A DNA stretch of 64,000 nucleotides, taken from the NCBI RefSeq assembly GCF_004365705.1, contig NZ_SOBN01000002.1:1860001-1924000 (forward strand), in the 5' to 3' direction. How positions within the stretch are numbered: position 1 is the first letter of the stretch; each line of letters opens with the position of its first letter. Positions 52,983-60,447 of the stretch are shown in pieces. The DNA is from Streptomyces sp. 846.5 (lineage in GTDB: Bacteria > Actinomycetota > Actinomycetes > Streptomycetales > Streptomycetaceae). The notes under the pieces were generated by a model. The model was not told the DNA's origin, searched no databases, and was given only the letters and a program-made list of their open reading frames with translations. Made by a program: the position numbers and the translations under genes.

Positions 52983-53606
52983 CTATGCGCCCGCCGCCTC
53001 CTCCCGTTCCAGCGCGCGGACCAGGGCCTCGAACCCCGCGTCGGCTCCTGCCATGTCCCCGTTGCCGGTCGCGCGGTCCATCACGAAACCGCGCAGGGTC
53101 GCCAGGATCATCTCCGCGACCCCCAGCTTCCGCCGGTCGGACCAGCCCTCCGGGCAGATGGACAGCAGCGAGGGCAGATACTGCGTGGTCGCGCCCCGCC
53201 CCAGTTCCGCGTAGCGCTCCGGGTCGTACATCGCCAGGCCGATGGCCTGGTCGAGGACCCGCCGCAGCCCGTTGTCCTCCCCCATGAGGACCGGCCAGAT
53301 GGCACGCACCCGGCCGGCCAGCGTCTGCCGGTCCGAACTCCCGGTGCCGGCCAGCGCGTTGTCGATCAGTCGTCCGCGCAGTCGGAAGACCGCCTGCTTG
53401 AGCAGGTCCTCCACCCCGTCGAAGTAGTAGAGCAGCACCTTGTGGGTGGTGCCGGCCGACCGTGCGGCGCGGCGCAGCGAGAAGTCCACCAGACCGTTCA
53501 CCGCGAGGTCGTCGGTGACCCGTTCGAGCAGGTCCCGGCGCCGTGCCTCGCCGCGCCGCGAACCCGTCGAGCGCCGATAACCGACCGTCACATCGGCAGA
53601 GTCCAT
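52983..53606 (-). CDS. TetR/AcrR family regulator
   Basis: A 207-residue regulator with an N-terminal TetR HTH (RRRDLLERVTDDLAVNGLVDFSLRRAARSAGTTHKVLLYYFDGVEDLLKQAVFRLRGRL) and an all-helical ligand domain with a C-terminal LRGFVMDRATGNGD segment. The ATG at 53606 (MDSADVTVGYRR) has GAGGACG upstream. It diverges from the unknown gene at 53713; an operator in the 106-base gap is likely, but none stands out. Confidence 0.9.
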   Translation of the reverse strand: MDSADVTVGYRRSTGSRRGEARRRDLLERVTDDLAVNGLVDFSLRRAARSAGTTHKVLLYYFDGVEDLLKQAVFRLRGRLIDNALAGTGSSDRQTLAGRVRAIWPVLMGEDNGLRRVLDQAIGLAMYDPERYAELGRGATTQYLPSLLSICPEGWSDRRKLGVAEMILATLRGFVMDRATGNGDMAGADAGFEALVRALEREEAAGA

Positions 53607-53712
53607 GGTCGGACGTCCTCTCGAAGTTGATGCGCGACCGATGATGCCAGGCCGCCCGGAAGCCCGATAAATCCCAACTGCCCCACACGATCTCCGTGCT
53701 AGCGTTCGACCC

Positions 53713-54444
53713 GTGACCAAGCTCAATCAGATCATCGCGGTGGAGAAGGGCGTCAAGTCCAAGTCCTTCGCCGACCTCACCCAGGCGCACCACGACGTCC
53801 AGAAGACCGCGCTGCTGGCCGGCATCTCCCGGACCTACCAGCCCAAGGACGAGGAGGGCGACCAGTTCCCGCCCGAGTCGACCCGGGTCCAGGTCAAGGC
53901 CGAGGACGTGCTCAGGTCCACCGCCGCCACGCTGACCCGTCTCTTCGACGTCACCGCGACGAAGGACTGGGCCAACTGCACGGCCAAGGCCGACGTCGTG
54001 GTCGACGGCAACGTGATCGTCGAGGGCGCGCCGGTCAGCTATCTGCTGTTCCTGGAGAAGCAGTTGGTGGATCTGCACACCTTCGTGAAGAAGCTGCCGG
54101 TGCTGGACGCCTCGGAGGCCTGGTCGCGGGACGAGTCGACGGACTCCTGGCGCACCGAGCCGACCCGGACCATCCGCACCCGCAAGGTGATGCGGAACCA
54201 CGTGAAGGCCGAAGCCACCGAGAAGCACCCTGCGCAGGTCGAGGTCTACACCGAGGACGTCGCCGTCGGCTACTGGACCACCGTCAAGTTCTCCGGAGCC
54301 CTGCCGGCCAAGCGGGTCAACGACCTGCTGGAGCGGGTGGAGAAGCTGCAGCAGGCGGTGAAGTACGCCCGCGAGGAGGCCAACGGCGCGGAGGTCACCG
54401 ACCAGCGCGTCGGTGGCAGGGTGTTCGGCTACCTCTTCGGGTAG
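53713..54444 (+). CDS. Conserved protein of unknown function next to the tRNA-like array
   Basis: A 243-residue cytoplasmic protein from a GTG start. TKLNQIIAVEKGVKSKSFADLTQAHHDVQK, SRTYQPKDEEGDQFPPESTRVQVKAEDVL and VDGNVIVEGAPVSYLLFLEKQLVDLHTFVKKLPVLD are strongly patterned and look conserved. YTEDVAVGYWTTVKFSGALPAKRVNDLLERVEKLQQAVKYAREEANG closes with a coiled helix. I recall similar sequences in diverse bacteria and phages annotated only as hypothetical (a DUF). The gene ends 23 bases before a tRNA-like array, which is worth noting. Confidence 0.85.
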   Translation: MTKLNQIIAVEKGVKSKSFADLTQAHHDVQKTALLAGISRTYQPKDEEGDQFPPESTRVQVKAEDVLRSTAATLTRLFDVTATKDWANCTAKADVVVDGNVIVEGAPVSYLLFLEKQLVDLHTFVKKLPVLDASEAWSRDESTDSWRTEPTRTIRTRKVMRNHVKAEATEKHPAQVEVYTEDVAVGYWTTVKFSGALPAKRVNDLLERVEKLQQAVKYAREEANGAEVTDQRVGGRVFGYLFG

Positions 54445-54455
54445 CCCCACAGTCC

Positions 54456-54473
54456 CCCCGTCTTCGGGCGGGG
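54456..54473 (+). terminator. Hairpin after the unknown gene, overlapping a tRNA-like 5' end
   Basis: CCCCGTC-TTCG-GGCGGGG forms a 7-base stem with a stable TTCG loop and one wobble pair. Its 3' arm is also the 5' acceptor strand of the next tRNA-like element, so the two structures are mutually exclusive. Confidence 0.5.
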
Positions 54474-54555
54474 TGCGCGAGGAGCGCAAGCTGAACCTGA
54501 AGCTTGTCGTGACCGACGCGGTCCAGTGGAGGTTCGACTCCTCCCCCCGGCACCA
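54467..54555 (+). tRNA. tRNA-like element 1 of the second array, with encoded CCA
   Basis: The T-arm GGAGG-TTCGACT-CCTCC is perfect and the acceptor GGCGGGG/CCCCGGC pairs at six of seven positions, followed by A-CCA. The D-arm is GCGC-GAGGA-GCGC with a short loop. The anticodon-position arm AAGCT-AGCTT encloses eight bases (GAACCTGA) without T33, and a long variable arm GACC-GACGC-GGTC follows. It is tRNA-like in shape but not a standard decoding tRNA. Confidence 0.45.
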
Positions 54556-54559
54556 GCGG

Positions 54560-54702
54560 GCCGGGGTAGCCCAAGCAGGCAGAGGCAGCCGTGATCAATC
54601 TCAGACTCTCGCTCCAGATTCAGCATTCGCCGCCGAGCGCCAGATCGAACGAGTGCGGACGACCATCGTCGGATGCCGGTTCAAGTCCGGCCCCCTGCTC
54701 CA
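54560..54702 (+). tRNA. tRNA-like element 2 of the second array, with about 65 extra bases
   Basis: Starts four bases after element 1. The acceptor GCCGGGG/CCCCTGC pairs at six of seven positions. The D-arm GCC...GGC with GG in the loop is normal, the T-arm is GCCGG-TTCAAGT-CCGGC, and the 3' end is T-CCA. Between D-arm and T-arm lie about 88 bases instead of the usual 21-40, including a hairpin GACGA-CCA-TCGTC in variable-arm position. No clean anticodon arm was found. The extra bases could be an insertion, an intron or decay. Confidence 0.45.
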
Positions 54703-54706
54703 GCCT

Positions 54707-54750
54707 GCAGAGGTAGTTCAAAGGCAGAACACGGCGATTTGAAAATGATC
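54707..54750 (+). other. tRNA-like fragment: D-arm and possible anticodon arm only
   Basis: Four bases after element 2, GCAGAGG-TA-GTTC-AAAGGCA-GAAC is a textbook acceptor-5'/D-arm start. The following CGGCGATTTGAAAATGATCC could be a poor anticodon arm (GAA or TGA). No matching T-arm or acceptor 3' strand is found downstream, so it is truncated. Confidence 0.35.
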
Positions 54751-54800
54751 CGCAACTCTTAAACGTGCTGGCGCCAACAATTGGGTGGCATCACCAGAGG

Positions 54801-54826
54801 CCCGGGAGATGGATACCGCTCCCGGG
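54801..54826. terminator. Hairpin closing the tRNA-like array
   Basis: CCCGGGAG and CTCCCGGG, a perfect 8-base stem with a 10-base loop, lies downstream of the second array and about 75 bases before the convergent Clp-N gene stop. Confidence 0.6.
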
Positions 54827-54898
54827 TCTCGCCACGCTCCGCCCCATCCACCCCATCCCCCTTCGTCCCGCCCCATTCACCCCGTCCCCCGGAAGCGT

Positions 54899-55552
54899 TC
54901 AGCGCTGCCGTGCCCGGTCGGCCACCGCGGACGGGTCCGCGCCCGCGCCCTTGAGCATCTTCGCGGCCCGGCTGTCCGGGTCGGAGGCGAGCTCCGCGAG
55001 CAGGTCCAGCGGATCCGCCTCCGCGGCGTCCCGCAACAGCGCGGCGACCAGGGCCCGGTCGACGGCGGCCTCCGCGGCATCACTCAGTCCTGGCGGCAGC
55101 GCGAATCGCTGCCTGGGTATACCGACGCCGTCGTCCGCGCTCTCCCCCTCCCCCTGCAGCCAGTCGCGCCCGAAGCCGATGCTGCGCTGGGCCAGATACC
55201 CCATCAGCCGCGTTGCCTGGGTGGGCAGCGGAGCGGCCAGGCCGAGCACCTGCTCGTCGCATTCGAGCAGGGCGTGCAGCAGATGGCCGCTGTCGATCTC
55301 GACATCACCGGCACGGACGGCCCGGCGGCGGGCGCGGGCCAGGACGGGCGCGAGCGCACCCGCCGGGTCAGGGCGTCGGCGCCCGCGTTCGGCGCCGCGG
55401 AGATCTTCGGCGCCATGGAGGTCAGGGAACACGTGGTCCACCACATCGTCAGCAGGGACGGGGCAGATGAGCAGCGGCCGGCAGCCGGTCGCCACGTCGC
55501 AGTCTGCTGCGCAGCGTGAGCAACAGTCAACCCACAGATACGATCGTCCCAC
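54899..55552 (-). CDS. Clp N-terminal domain-containing protein
   Basis: The conserved part, LARARRRAVRAGDVEIDSGHLLHALLECDEQVLGL to LDLLAELASDPDSRAAKMLKGAGADPSAV, is a double Clp-N repeat of the kind found as stand-alone proteins in streptomycetes, where it may act as an adaptor or stress protein. No AAA+ domain follows. The start is uncertain. The GTG at 55552 has GGGGGAG six bases upstream but adds a Cys-rich stretch (six Cys in about 30 residues) that I cannot match to the family. Shorter GTG starts near 55444 are possible. Confidence 0.7.
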   Translation of the reverse strand: MGRSYLWVDCCSRCAADCDVATGCRPLLICPVPADDVVDHVFPDLHGAEDLRGAERGRRRPDPAGALAPVLARARRRAVRAGDVEIDSGHLLHALLECDEQVLGLAAPLPTQATRLMGYLAQRSIGFGRDWLQGEGESADDGVGIPRQRFALPPGLSDAAEAAVDRALVAALLRDAAEADPLDLLAELASDPDSRAAKMLKGAGADPSAVADRARQR

Positions 55553-55806
55553 CGACCGCTCCCCCTTCCCGGGCCGCCCGCAGGCGTCGCCCGCTCCCCC
55601 AGGACCGTCCCCAACTGCCGTGTTCCACAGGTTCGCTACCCCTTGCGCCGCCATTCGCCATCCGGCGCACGGTTGCACGACCGGGCGTGCGGCAACACCC
55701 CGCGCCCCCGATCGACCGCAACCACGGCCGTCCGCGACACGTCGGACACCACAACGGTCACACCTGTACCGCGCCGCCGCCGTTCCCGGAGCCCTCCATC
55801 GATCCC

Positions 55807-56331
55807 TTGCCAGCGCCGCGCCTCGCCGCCGGATCCGCAGCCGCCGGATCCGCGCGCCACCGGGCGGCCCGTACCGACAAGCCGCTGCTGTACCTGGACG
55901 TGGACGGCGTGCTCAACCCCGTCTGCCCGCGCCCCGAGGGCGACTTCACGATCTACCGGATCCAGGGCAGCACGGTGCTGATATCCGCCCGGCACGGCGC
56001 CTGGCTCCGCGAGCTCTCGGAGGTCTACCAGCTCGTCTGGGCCAGTACCTGGGAGGCCTACGCCAATCTCTGCATCGCGCCGCTGCTGCACCTTCCCGAG
56101 CTGCCGTTCGTCCCGGTGGGACGCCGGCCGGGCGGCGACTGGCTGCCGATCGTGCGGCACGCGGCGGGCCGGCCCTTCGCCTGGGTGGACGACCTCATCC
56201 CGGACGCCGTGCTGCGGGACAGCGAGGCCCGGGCCGACCGGTTGCTGCTTCCGGTCGACCCGGGCCAGGGTCTGCGCCGATCCCATGTGGACCGGCTGTT
56301 GCGCGAGCCCCCGATCCGCCCCCTGGTCTGA
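55807..56331 (+). CDS. HAD-like protein with N-terminal DVDGVLNP motif
   Basis: The core PLLYLDVDGVLNPVCPRPEG carries the HAD nucleophile Asp and the +2 Asp. LVWASTWEAYANLCIAPLL and PFAWVDDLIPDAVL supply the later HAD motifs (acidic pair in WVDDL). Proteins of this type are small HAD-domain 'hypothetical secreted or cytosolic' proteins of streptomycetes with no known substrate. The start is unclear: TTG at 55807 gives 174 residues, while a GTG at 55516 would add a 97-residue Pro/Arg-rich region overlapping the divergent gene. Neither has a good ribosome site. Confidence 0.75.
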   Translation: MPAPRLAAGSAAAGSARHRAARTDKPLLYLDVDGVLNPVCPRPEGDFTIYRIQGSTVLISARHGAWLRELSEVYQLVWASTWEAYANLCIAPLLHLPELPFVPVGRRPGGDWLPIVRHAAGRPFAWVDDLIPDAVLRDSEARADRLLLPVDPGQGLRRSHVDRLLREPPIRPLV

Positions 56332-56348
56332 CGGGGACGGTCACCGGG

Positions 56349-57020
56349 TCACGCCTCCTCGGCGAGGATCAGATAGAGCTTCTTGCGGGCGTCGGCCAGC
56401 ACCGCGAGCGCCTTGGTGCGCTGCTCGGGGCTGCCGGTGAGCACCACCTGCCGCAGTGCGTCCTGCACCGCGCCGCCGGCCTGGCCGAACTCCCTGACGA
56501 TCTGCCAGTGCTCGCCCTGCCCGGCCTCTTCCCACGGGGCCTCGGGGCCGTTGTCGGCCTCGGCCCGGCCGGTCTCGGTGAGCTGGAACAGCTTCTTGCC
56601 GCCGGTCTCCTCGCTGCTGATCAGTCCCTCCTCCTCCAGCATCTGGAGGGTGGGGTAGACCGATCCGGGGCTGGGCTTCCAACTGCCGCCGGAGCGCTCC
56701 GCGATCTCGCGGATCATCTCGTAGCCGTGCATCGGCCGGTCCTTCAGCAGGGCCAGCAGCGATGCGCGGACGTCGCCGCGCCGGGCCCGGCCGCCATGAC
56801 GGCCACCGCGCCCACCGGGGCCTCCGCCCCGGAAGGGACCGAAACCGGGGCCGAACGGTCCCGGACCGAAGCCGGGTCCTCCGGGGGGCGGGCCGAACCC
56901 GCCGAACGCCTGACGGAACTCGGCGCGCGGACCGCGCCCCCGGTGACCGTGTTCTCCGCGCCCGCCCCGGCCGGGTCGGCCTTCGGGCTGCGCGCCTTCG
57001 AATGGAATTCCTGTACGCAT
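56349..57020 (-). CDS. PadR family regulator with Gly/Pro/Phe-rich N-terminal extension
   Basis: A 223-residue regulator. Residues 12-80 are a low-complexity Gly/Pro/Arg/Phe region (for example GGPGFGPGPFGPGFGPF). The PadR winged helix follows: VRASLLALLKDRPMHGYEMIREIAERSGGSWKPSPGSVYPTLQMLEEEGLISSEETGGKKLFQLTETG, then a helical C-terminal dimerisation part. The ATG at 57020 has AAAGGACGAAG upstream. It is 118 bases downstream of the ABC permease gene on the same strand, behind its own A/T-rich promoter with a palindrome. It may repress that exporter. Confidence 0.92.
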   Translation of the reverse strand: MRTGIPFEGAQPEGRPGRGGRGEHGHRGRGPRAEFRQAFGGFGPPPGGPGFGPGPFGPGFGPFRGGGPGGRGGRHGGRARRGDVRASLLALLKDRPMHGYEMIREIAERSGGSWKPSPGSVYPTLQMLEEEGLISSEETGGKKLFQLTETGRAEADNGPEAPWEEAGQGEHWQIVREFGQAGGAVQDALRQVVLTGSPEQRTKALAVLADARKKLYLILAEEA

Positions 57021-57048
57021 GATCTTCGTCCTTTCATGAACGACTTGT

Positions 57049-57064
57049 ATCGAGTGGTCTCGAT
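57049..57064. promoter_or_regulatory. Inverted repeat in the padR promoter
   Basis: ATCGAG-TGGT-CTCGAT lies 29 bases upstream of the PadR start, near the A/T-rich ACGATATATCGG. It is a candidate autoregulatory site. Confidence 0.55.
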
Positions 57065-57138
57065 GCCTCAACGATATATCGGTAGTAGTCGTTCGGCAAG
57101 GCCGAATCTCAAGATCTTCAGCGGCCGGCGACCGGGGG

Positions 57139-59529
57139 CTACTCGGTCCGCAGCGCCGTGGCCGTCCGCGCCTTCGCCGCCCAGCCGGCCGGCAGCATCG
57201 CCCCGCACACCGCGACCGCCACCCCGCCCACCCCGAGCAGGACCAGCTCCAGCAGCCCGTACACGTCCTGGACCTGCGGCGGGGTGCCGCTGCCGGCCGC
57301 CCCCATCACCAGCGGGATGATGAAGTCGTGCAGCGCGATCCCGGCCGGGACGCCGACGGCCGCGCCGACCAGGCCGGCCCCGGCCACCGAGGACAGCACC
57401 TGGGCCACGGTCTGACCCGGCGTCATCCCGACCGCCTTGCAGACCCCCAGGTCGTGGACGCGTTCCCGGGTGTCCAGGACCACCGAGTTGAGCACCCCGA
57501 GCCCGGCGACCGAGACCAGCATCAGCGTCAGCAGCACCGACATCGCGTCGAAGGCGACGACGGTCGGGCTCAGATGCCCCGCCTGGGTGGCCTCGACCTG
57601 GGCGTCGGTCGACTGCAGTGCGGTGCGCAGCGCCGTGACGTAGCCCGCGACATCGGTGCCCGGCTTGAGCACCACGTCGTAGAAGTCCGGGTGCAGCCCG
57701 GGCTGGGCCCCGGCCAGTGTGGCCATGTCGGTGTTGATGGTCAGCCCGGCGTTGCCCGGGTCGAAGTCCTCGCCGACGATCCGTACCGGCACCTTGACGC
57801 CGTGGTCGACCAGGGTGACGGTGTCGCCGACCCGGGTACCGGTGGTGGCGAGGAAGTGCGTCGGCACCGCGATCTCCCCCGGACCGTCGAACCAGCGGCC
57901 GGAGATGAGGGCGAATGCCTCGACCCCGGACGGCCCCTGGTACAGGCGCACCCGGATCGTCCCGGTGCCCCCGGCCACACTGACCAGGCCCTGGCTCTGC
58001 CCGATGGTCCCGGCCGTGCCCGGCTGGGCCTGGATGGTCGCACGCACCTTCGCCGCGTCCGCGGAGGACGCGGCGGACGCCGCGACGCCCTGGGGCACCG
58101 GCCCTCCGCCACCGCCGAGGAACACCGACACCGGGATCGACTGCTGGGGGTGCCGTGCGCTGGTCACCGCGCTCGCGGTCGAGGTCAGCCCGATCGCGAA
58201 GGTCGCCGCCGTGGTGCCGAACACCACCGCCGCCAGCAGCGCCGCCGAGCGGACCGGACGGGCGAACGGCGAGGCCAGCCCGAGGGTCACTGCCCGGGGC
58301 AGCGGCAGTCGGGCCGCGAGCCGCTGCGCCCAGCGGCCCCGTCCGGTACGGGGCGCGCGCCCCACCGCGAGCGCCTCGACGGTGCGCAGCCGGCCCGCCC
58401 GCAGAGCGGGAACCAGCGCCGCGAGGGCGACCAGGACCAGCGCCGCGGCCGGCACCGCCAGGTCGATCCACCAGCTGACCCCGGACGAGCTGCCGCCGTA
58501 CATCTGCGCGGTGTCGCCCATCAGCGGCATCGCCAGCAGGTTGCCGAGCACCACGCCCAGCAGCGCGCCGACGGCCGAAGGGATCAGCGCCTGCGCCAGA
58601 TACGCCCGGACCACCTGACCCGGCGTCAGGCCGATCGACTTCAGGATGCCGATCCTGCGGATCTGCGCGCCGACCGCCCCGCTGACCACACTGGCGATGA
58701 TGATCACCGACATCAGCAGCCCCAGCACGCCGAAGGCCATCATCACCGGCACGAACAGGGCGGTGTTCTCGTCGGCCGCCAGCTTCACGTCCAGGTAGGA
58801 CTGAGCGCTCACCAACGCTCCCTTGGGCAGAGCGGCCGCGATCGCGGCCCGGTCGGCGTTCAGCTCGGCGGTGGTCGCGGCGGAGCTGAAGCGGTAGAGC
58901 ATCTGCGCGCCGGCCGCCGCACCGGAGGTCCGCAGCGCGTCGATCTCGGCCGGGACCACCCATCCGTCCGCGCTGTCGGTGACCGACGAGGCGAGACCGA
59001 CGATGGTCAGGGTCGGGCTCCCGGCCGCGCTGGATGCCTTCATGGTGCTGCCGACCTTGGTGTCGGGACCCACCGAGTTCGCGTTGGTGGAGAGCACGAT
59101 CTCCCCCGGCCCGGTCGCCCAACGCCCCGACCGCAGGGTGATGTCGTCAACGCCGCCACCGGCCGACGGCCGCCCGACGATGGTCTCGGCCTGCTGGAGG
59201 TCGGCGCCACCGGGACCGGGCGGATCAATCTGCACCACCTGGTACGGGCCCGAGCTCGCGGTGATCCCGGCCAGGCGCCCGGTGGCCGTGATCTGTTCGG
59301 ACGTCGTCCTGCTCTCGTCGAACTGCGCGGTCAACTGCGCTCCGTGCTGCCGCGCGAAGGCCGTGTCGAACGGCGCGGACGCACCCGCCATCAGCGACCC
59401 CGCGACCACCGCGGAGGCCACCGCCATCAGCACCGACAGGGTCATCACGACGGTCTGCACCCGCCGGCGGCCGACCCGACCCAGCCGGATCCGCCCACCC
59501 CACTTCATCCGCCCAGTACTGTCAGTCAT
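57139..59529 (-). CDS. FtsX-like ABC transporter permease
   Basis: A 796-residue two-core permease of the MacB/BceB-like group. An N-terminal helix (VVMTLSVLMAVASAVVAGSLM), a large extracytoplasmic domain, FtsX core 1 (MAFGVLGLLMSVIIIASVVSGAVGAQIRRIGILKSIGLTPGQVVRAYLAQALIPSAVGALLGVVLG), a second extracytoplasmic domain and FtsX core 2 (VAGLGVLNSVVLDTRERVHDLGVCKAVGMTPGQTVAQVL) are all intact, unlike the 11.6-kb paralogue. The ATG overlaps the ATPase stop by four bases. A divergent two-component system next door suggests a stress- or peptide-responsive exporter. Confidence 0.92.
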   Translation of the reverse strand: MTDSTGRMKWGGRIRLGRVGRRRVQTVVMTLSVLMAVASAVVAGSLMAGASAPFDTAFARQHGAQLTAQFDESRTTSEQITATGRLAGITASSGPYQVVQIDPPGPGGADLQQAETIVGRPSAGGGVDDITLRSGRWATGPGEIVLSTNANSVGPDTKVGSTMKASSAAGSPTLTIVGLASSVTDSADGWVVPAEIDALRTSGAAAGAQMLYRFSSAATTAELNADRAAIAAALPKGALVSAQSYLDVKLAADENTALFVPVMMAFGVLGLLMSVIIIASVVSGAVGAQIRRIGILKSIGLTPGQVVRAYLAQALIPSAVGALLGVVLGNLLAMPLMGDTAQMYGGSSSGVSWWIDLAVPAAALVLVALAALVPALRAGRLRTVEALAVGRAPRTGRGRWAQRLAARLPLPRAVTLGLASPFARPVRSAALLAAVVFGTTAATFAIGLTSTASAVTSARHPQQSIPVSVFLGGGGGPVPQGVAASAASSADAAKVRATIQAQPGTAGTIGQSQGLVSVAGGTGTIRVRLYQGPSGVEAFALISGRWFDGPGEIAVPTHFLATTGTRVGDTVTLVDHGVKVPVRIVGEDFDPGNAGLTINTDMATLAGAQPGLHPDFYDVVLKPGTDVAGYVTALRTALQSTDAQVEATQAGHLSPTVVAFDAMSVLLTLMLVSVAGLGVLNSVVLDTRERVHDLGVCKAVGMTPGQTVAQVLSSVAGAGLVGAAVGVPAGIALHDFIIPLVMGAAGSGTPPQVQDVYGLLELVLLGVGGVAVAVCGAMLPAGWAAKARTATALRTE

Positions 59530-60224
59530 CGGACGACCTCCGCGTTCTTGCTGCGGTCCACCGCGACATGCCCGTCCACCAGCTGGATCGTCCGCTCGGC
59601 ACAAGCCTCGGCCAGGGCCAGGTCATGGGTGACCAGGACGACGGTCTGGCCGCTGCGATGCAGATCGACCAGCAACTGCCGCACCTCCTGTCCCGATGCG
59701 GTGTCGAGCGCCCCGGTGGGCTCGTCCGCGAGCAGCAGGGCCGGACGGTTGATCAGCGCCCGGGCCACCGCGACCCGCTGCCGCTCCCCGCCGGACAGCC
59801 GCCCGGGGTAGGCGTCGGCGTGCTTGGCGATGCCCAGCACCCCCATCAGCTCGGCCGCCCTGGTGGCCGCCTTCCCCCGTGCGCTGCCCGCGAGTTGGGC
59901 CGGCAGCAGGATGTTGTCCCGCACCGTCAGGTCGTCCAGCAGGTTGAAGAACTGGAACACCATGCCGATCCGGTCGCGGCGGAAGCACGCCAGTGCCTTC
60001 TCGCCGAGTCCGTCGATCTGCAGCCCGCCGACGGACACCCGGCCCTCGCTCGGCCGGTCCAGCCCCGCCACCAGGTTCAGCAGGGTCGACTTGCCGCTGC
60101 CCGACGGACCGGTCACCGCCACCGCCTCGCCCTCGGCGACCGTCAGCGTCACCGGCCCCAACGCCGGTGCACCGGCGTTGTCGTAGCGCTTGACCACGCC
60201 TTCCAGTTCGATCACATTCGCCAT
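59526..60224 (-). CDS. ABC transporter ATP-binding protein, MacB/LolD type
   Basis: A 232-residue ATPase with Walker A GPSGSGKSTLLN (about residue 40), Q-loop VFQFFNLLDDLT, signature LSGGERQRVAVARAL and Walker B ALLLADEPTGALD, followed by VLVTHD. Coupled to the FtsX permease by an ATGA overlap. The ATG at 60224 (MANVIELEGVVKRYD) matches family N-termini; an ATG at 60245 with GGACGAG upstream is also possible. Divergent from the histidine kinase gene across about 220 bases. Confidence 0.92.
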   Translation of the reverse strand: MANVIELEGVVKRYDNAGAPALGPVTLTVAEGEAVAVTGPSGSGKSTLLNLVAGLDRPSEGRVSVGGLQIDGLGEKALACFRRDRIGMVFQFFNLLDDLTVRDNILLPAQLAGSARGKAATRAAELMGVLGIAKHADAYPGRLSGGERQRVAVARALINRPALLLADEPTGALDTASGQEVRQLLVDLHRSGQTVVLVTHDLALAEACAERTIQLVDGHVAVDRSKNAEVVR

Positions 60225-60447
60225 ACCCCGGCCCGTCCCTGTCATCTCGTCCAGCTGTCGTCGCCGCGGCTCTCCCCCGGCGACAACGAACTTAGGAGCG
60301 TGGCCTGTTGGGCCGCGTCGGCCGTCGAAGCGACGTTTCGTCGGCCGCGCGGACGACCCCGGCCGGGGGTCATCCCTGAGATGTACTCCGCGCGGCTGCA
60401 GGGCTGATCAACGAGACGGATGCGCGGCTGGGCAGAACCGCCGCAGA

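Noticed and set aside
54765-57320. An 851-codon plus-strand open frame across the Clp-N, HAD-like and PadR genes
   Set aside because: Composition is Arg/Pro/Ala-rich and its sequence is explained by overlap with three recognisable genes in other frames.
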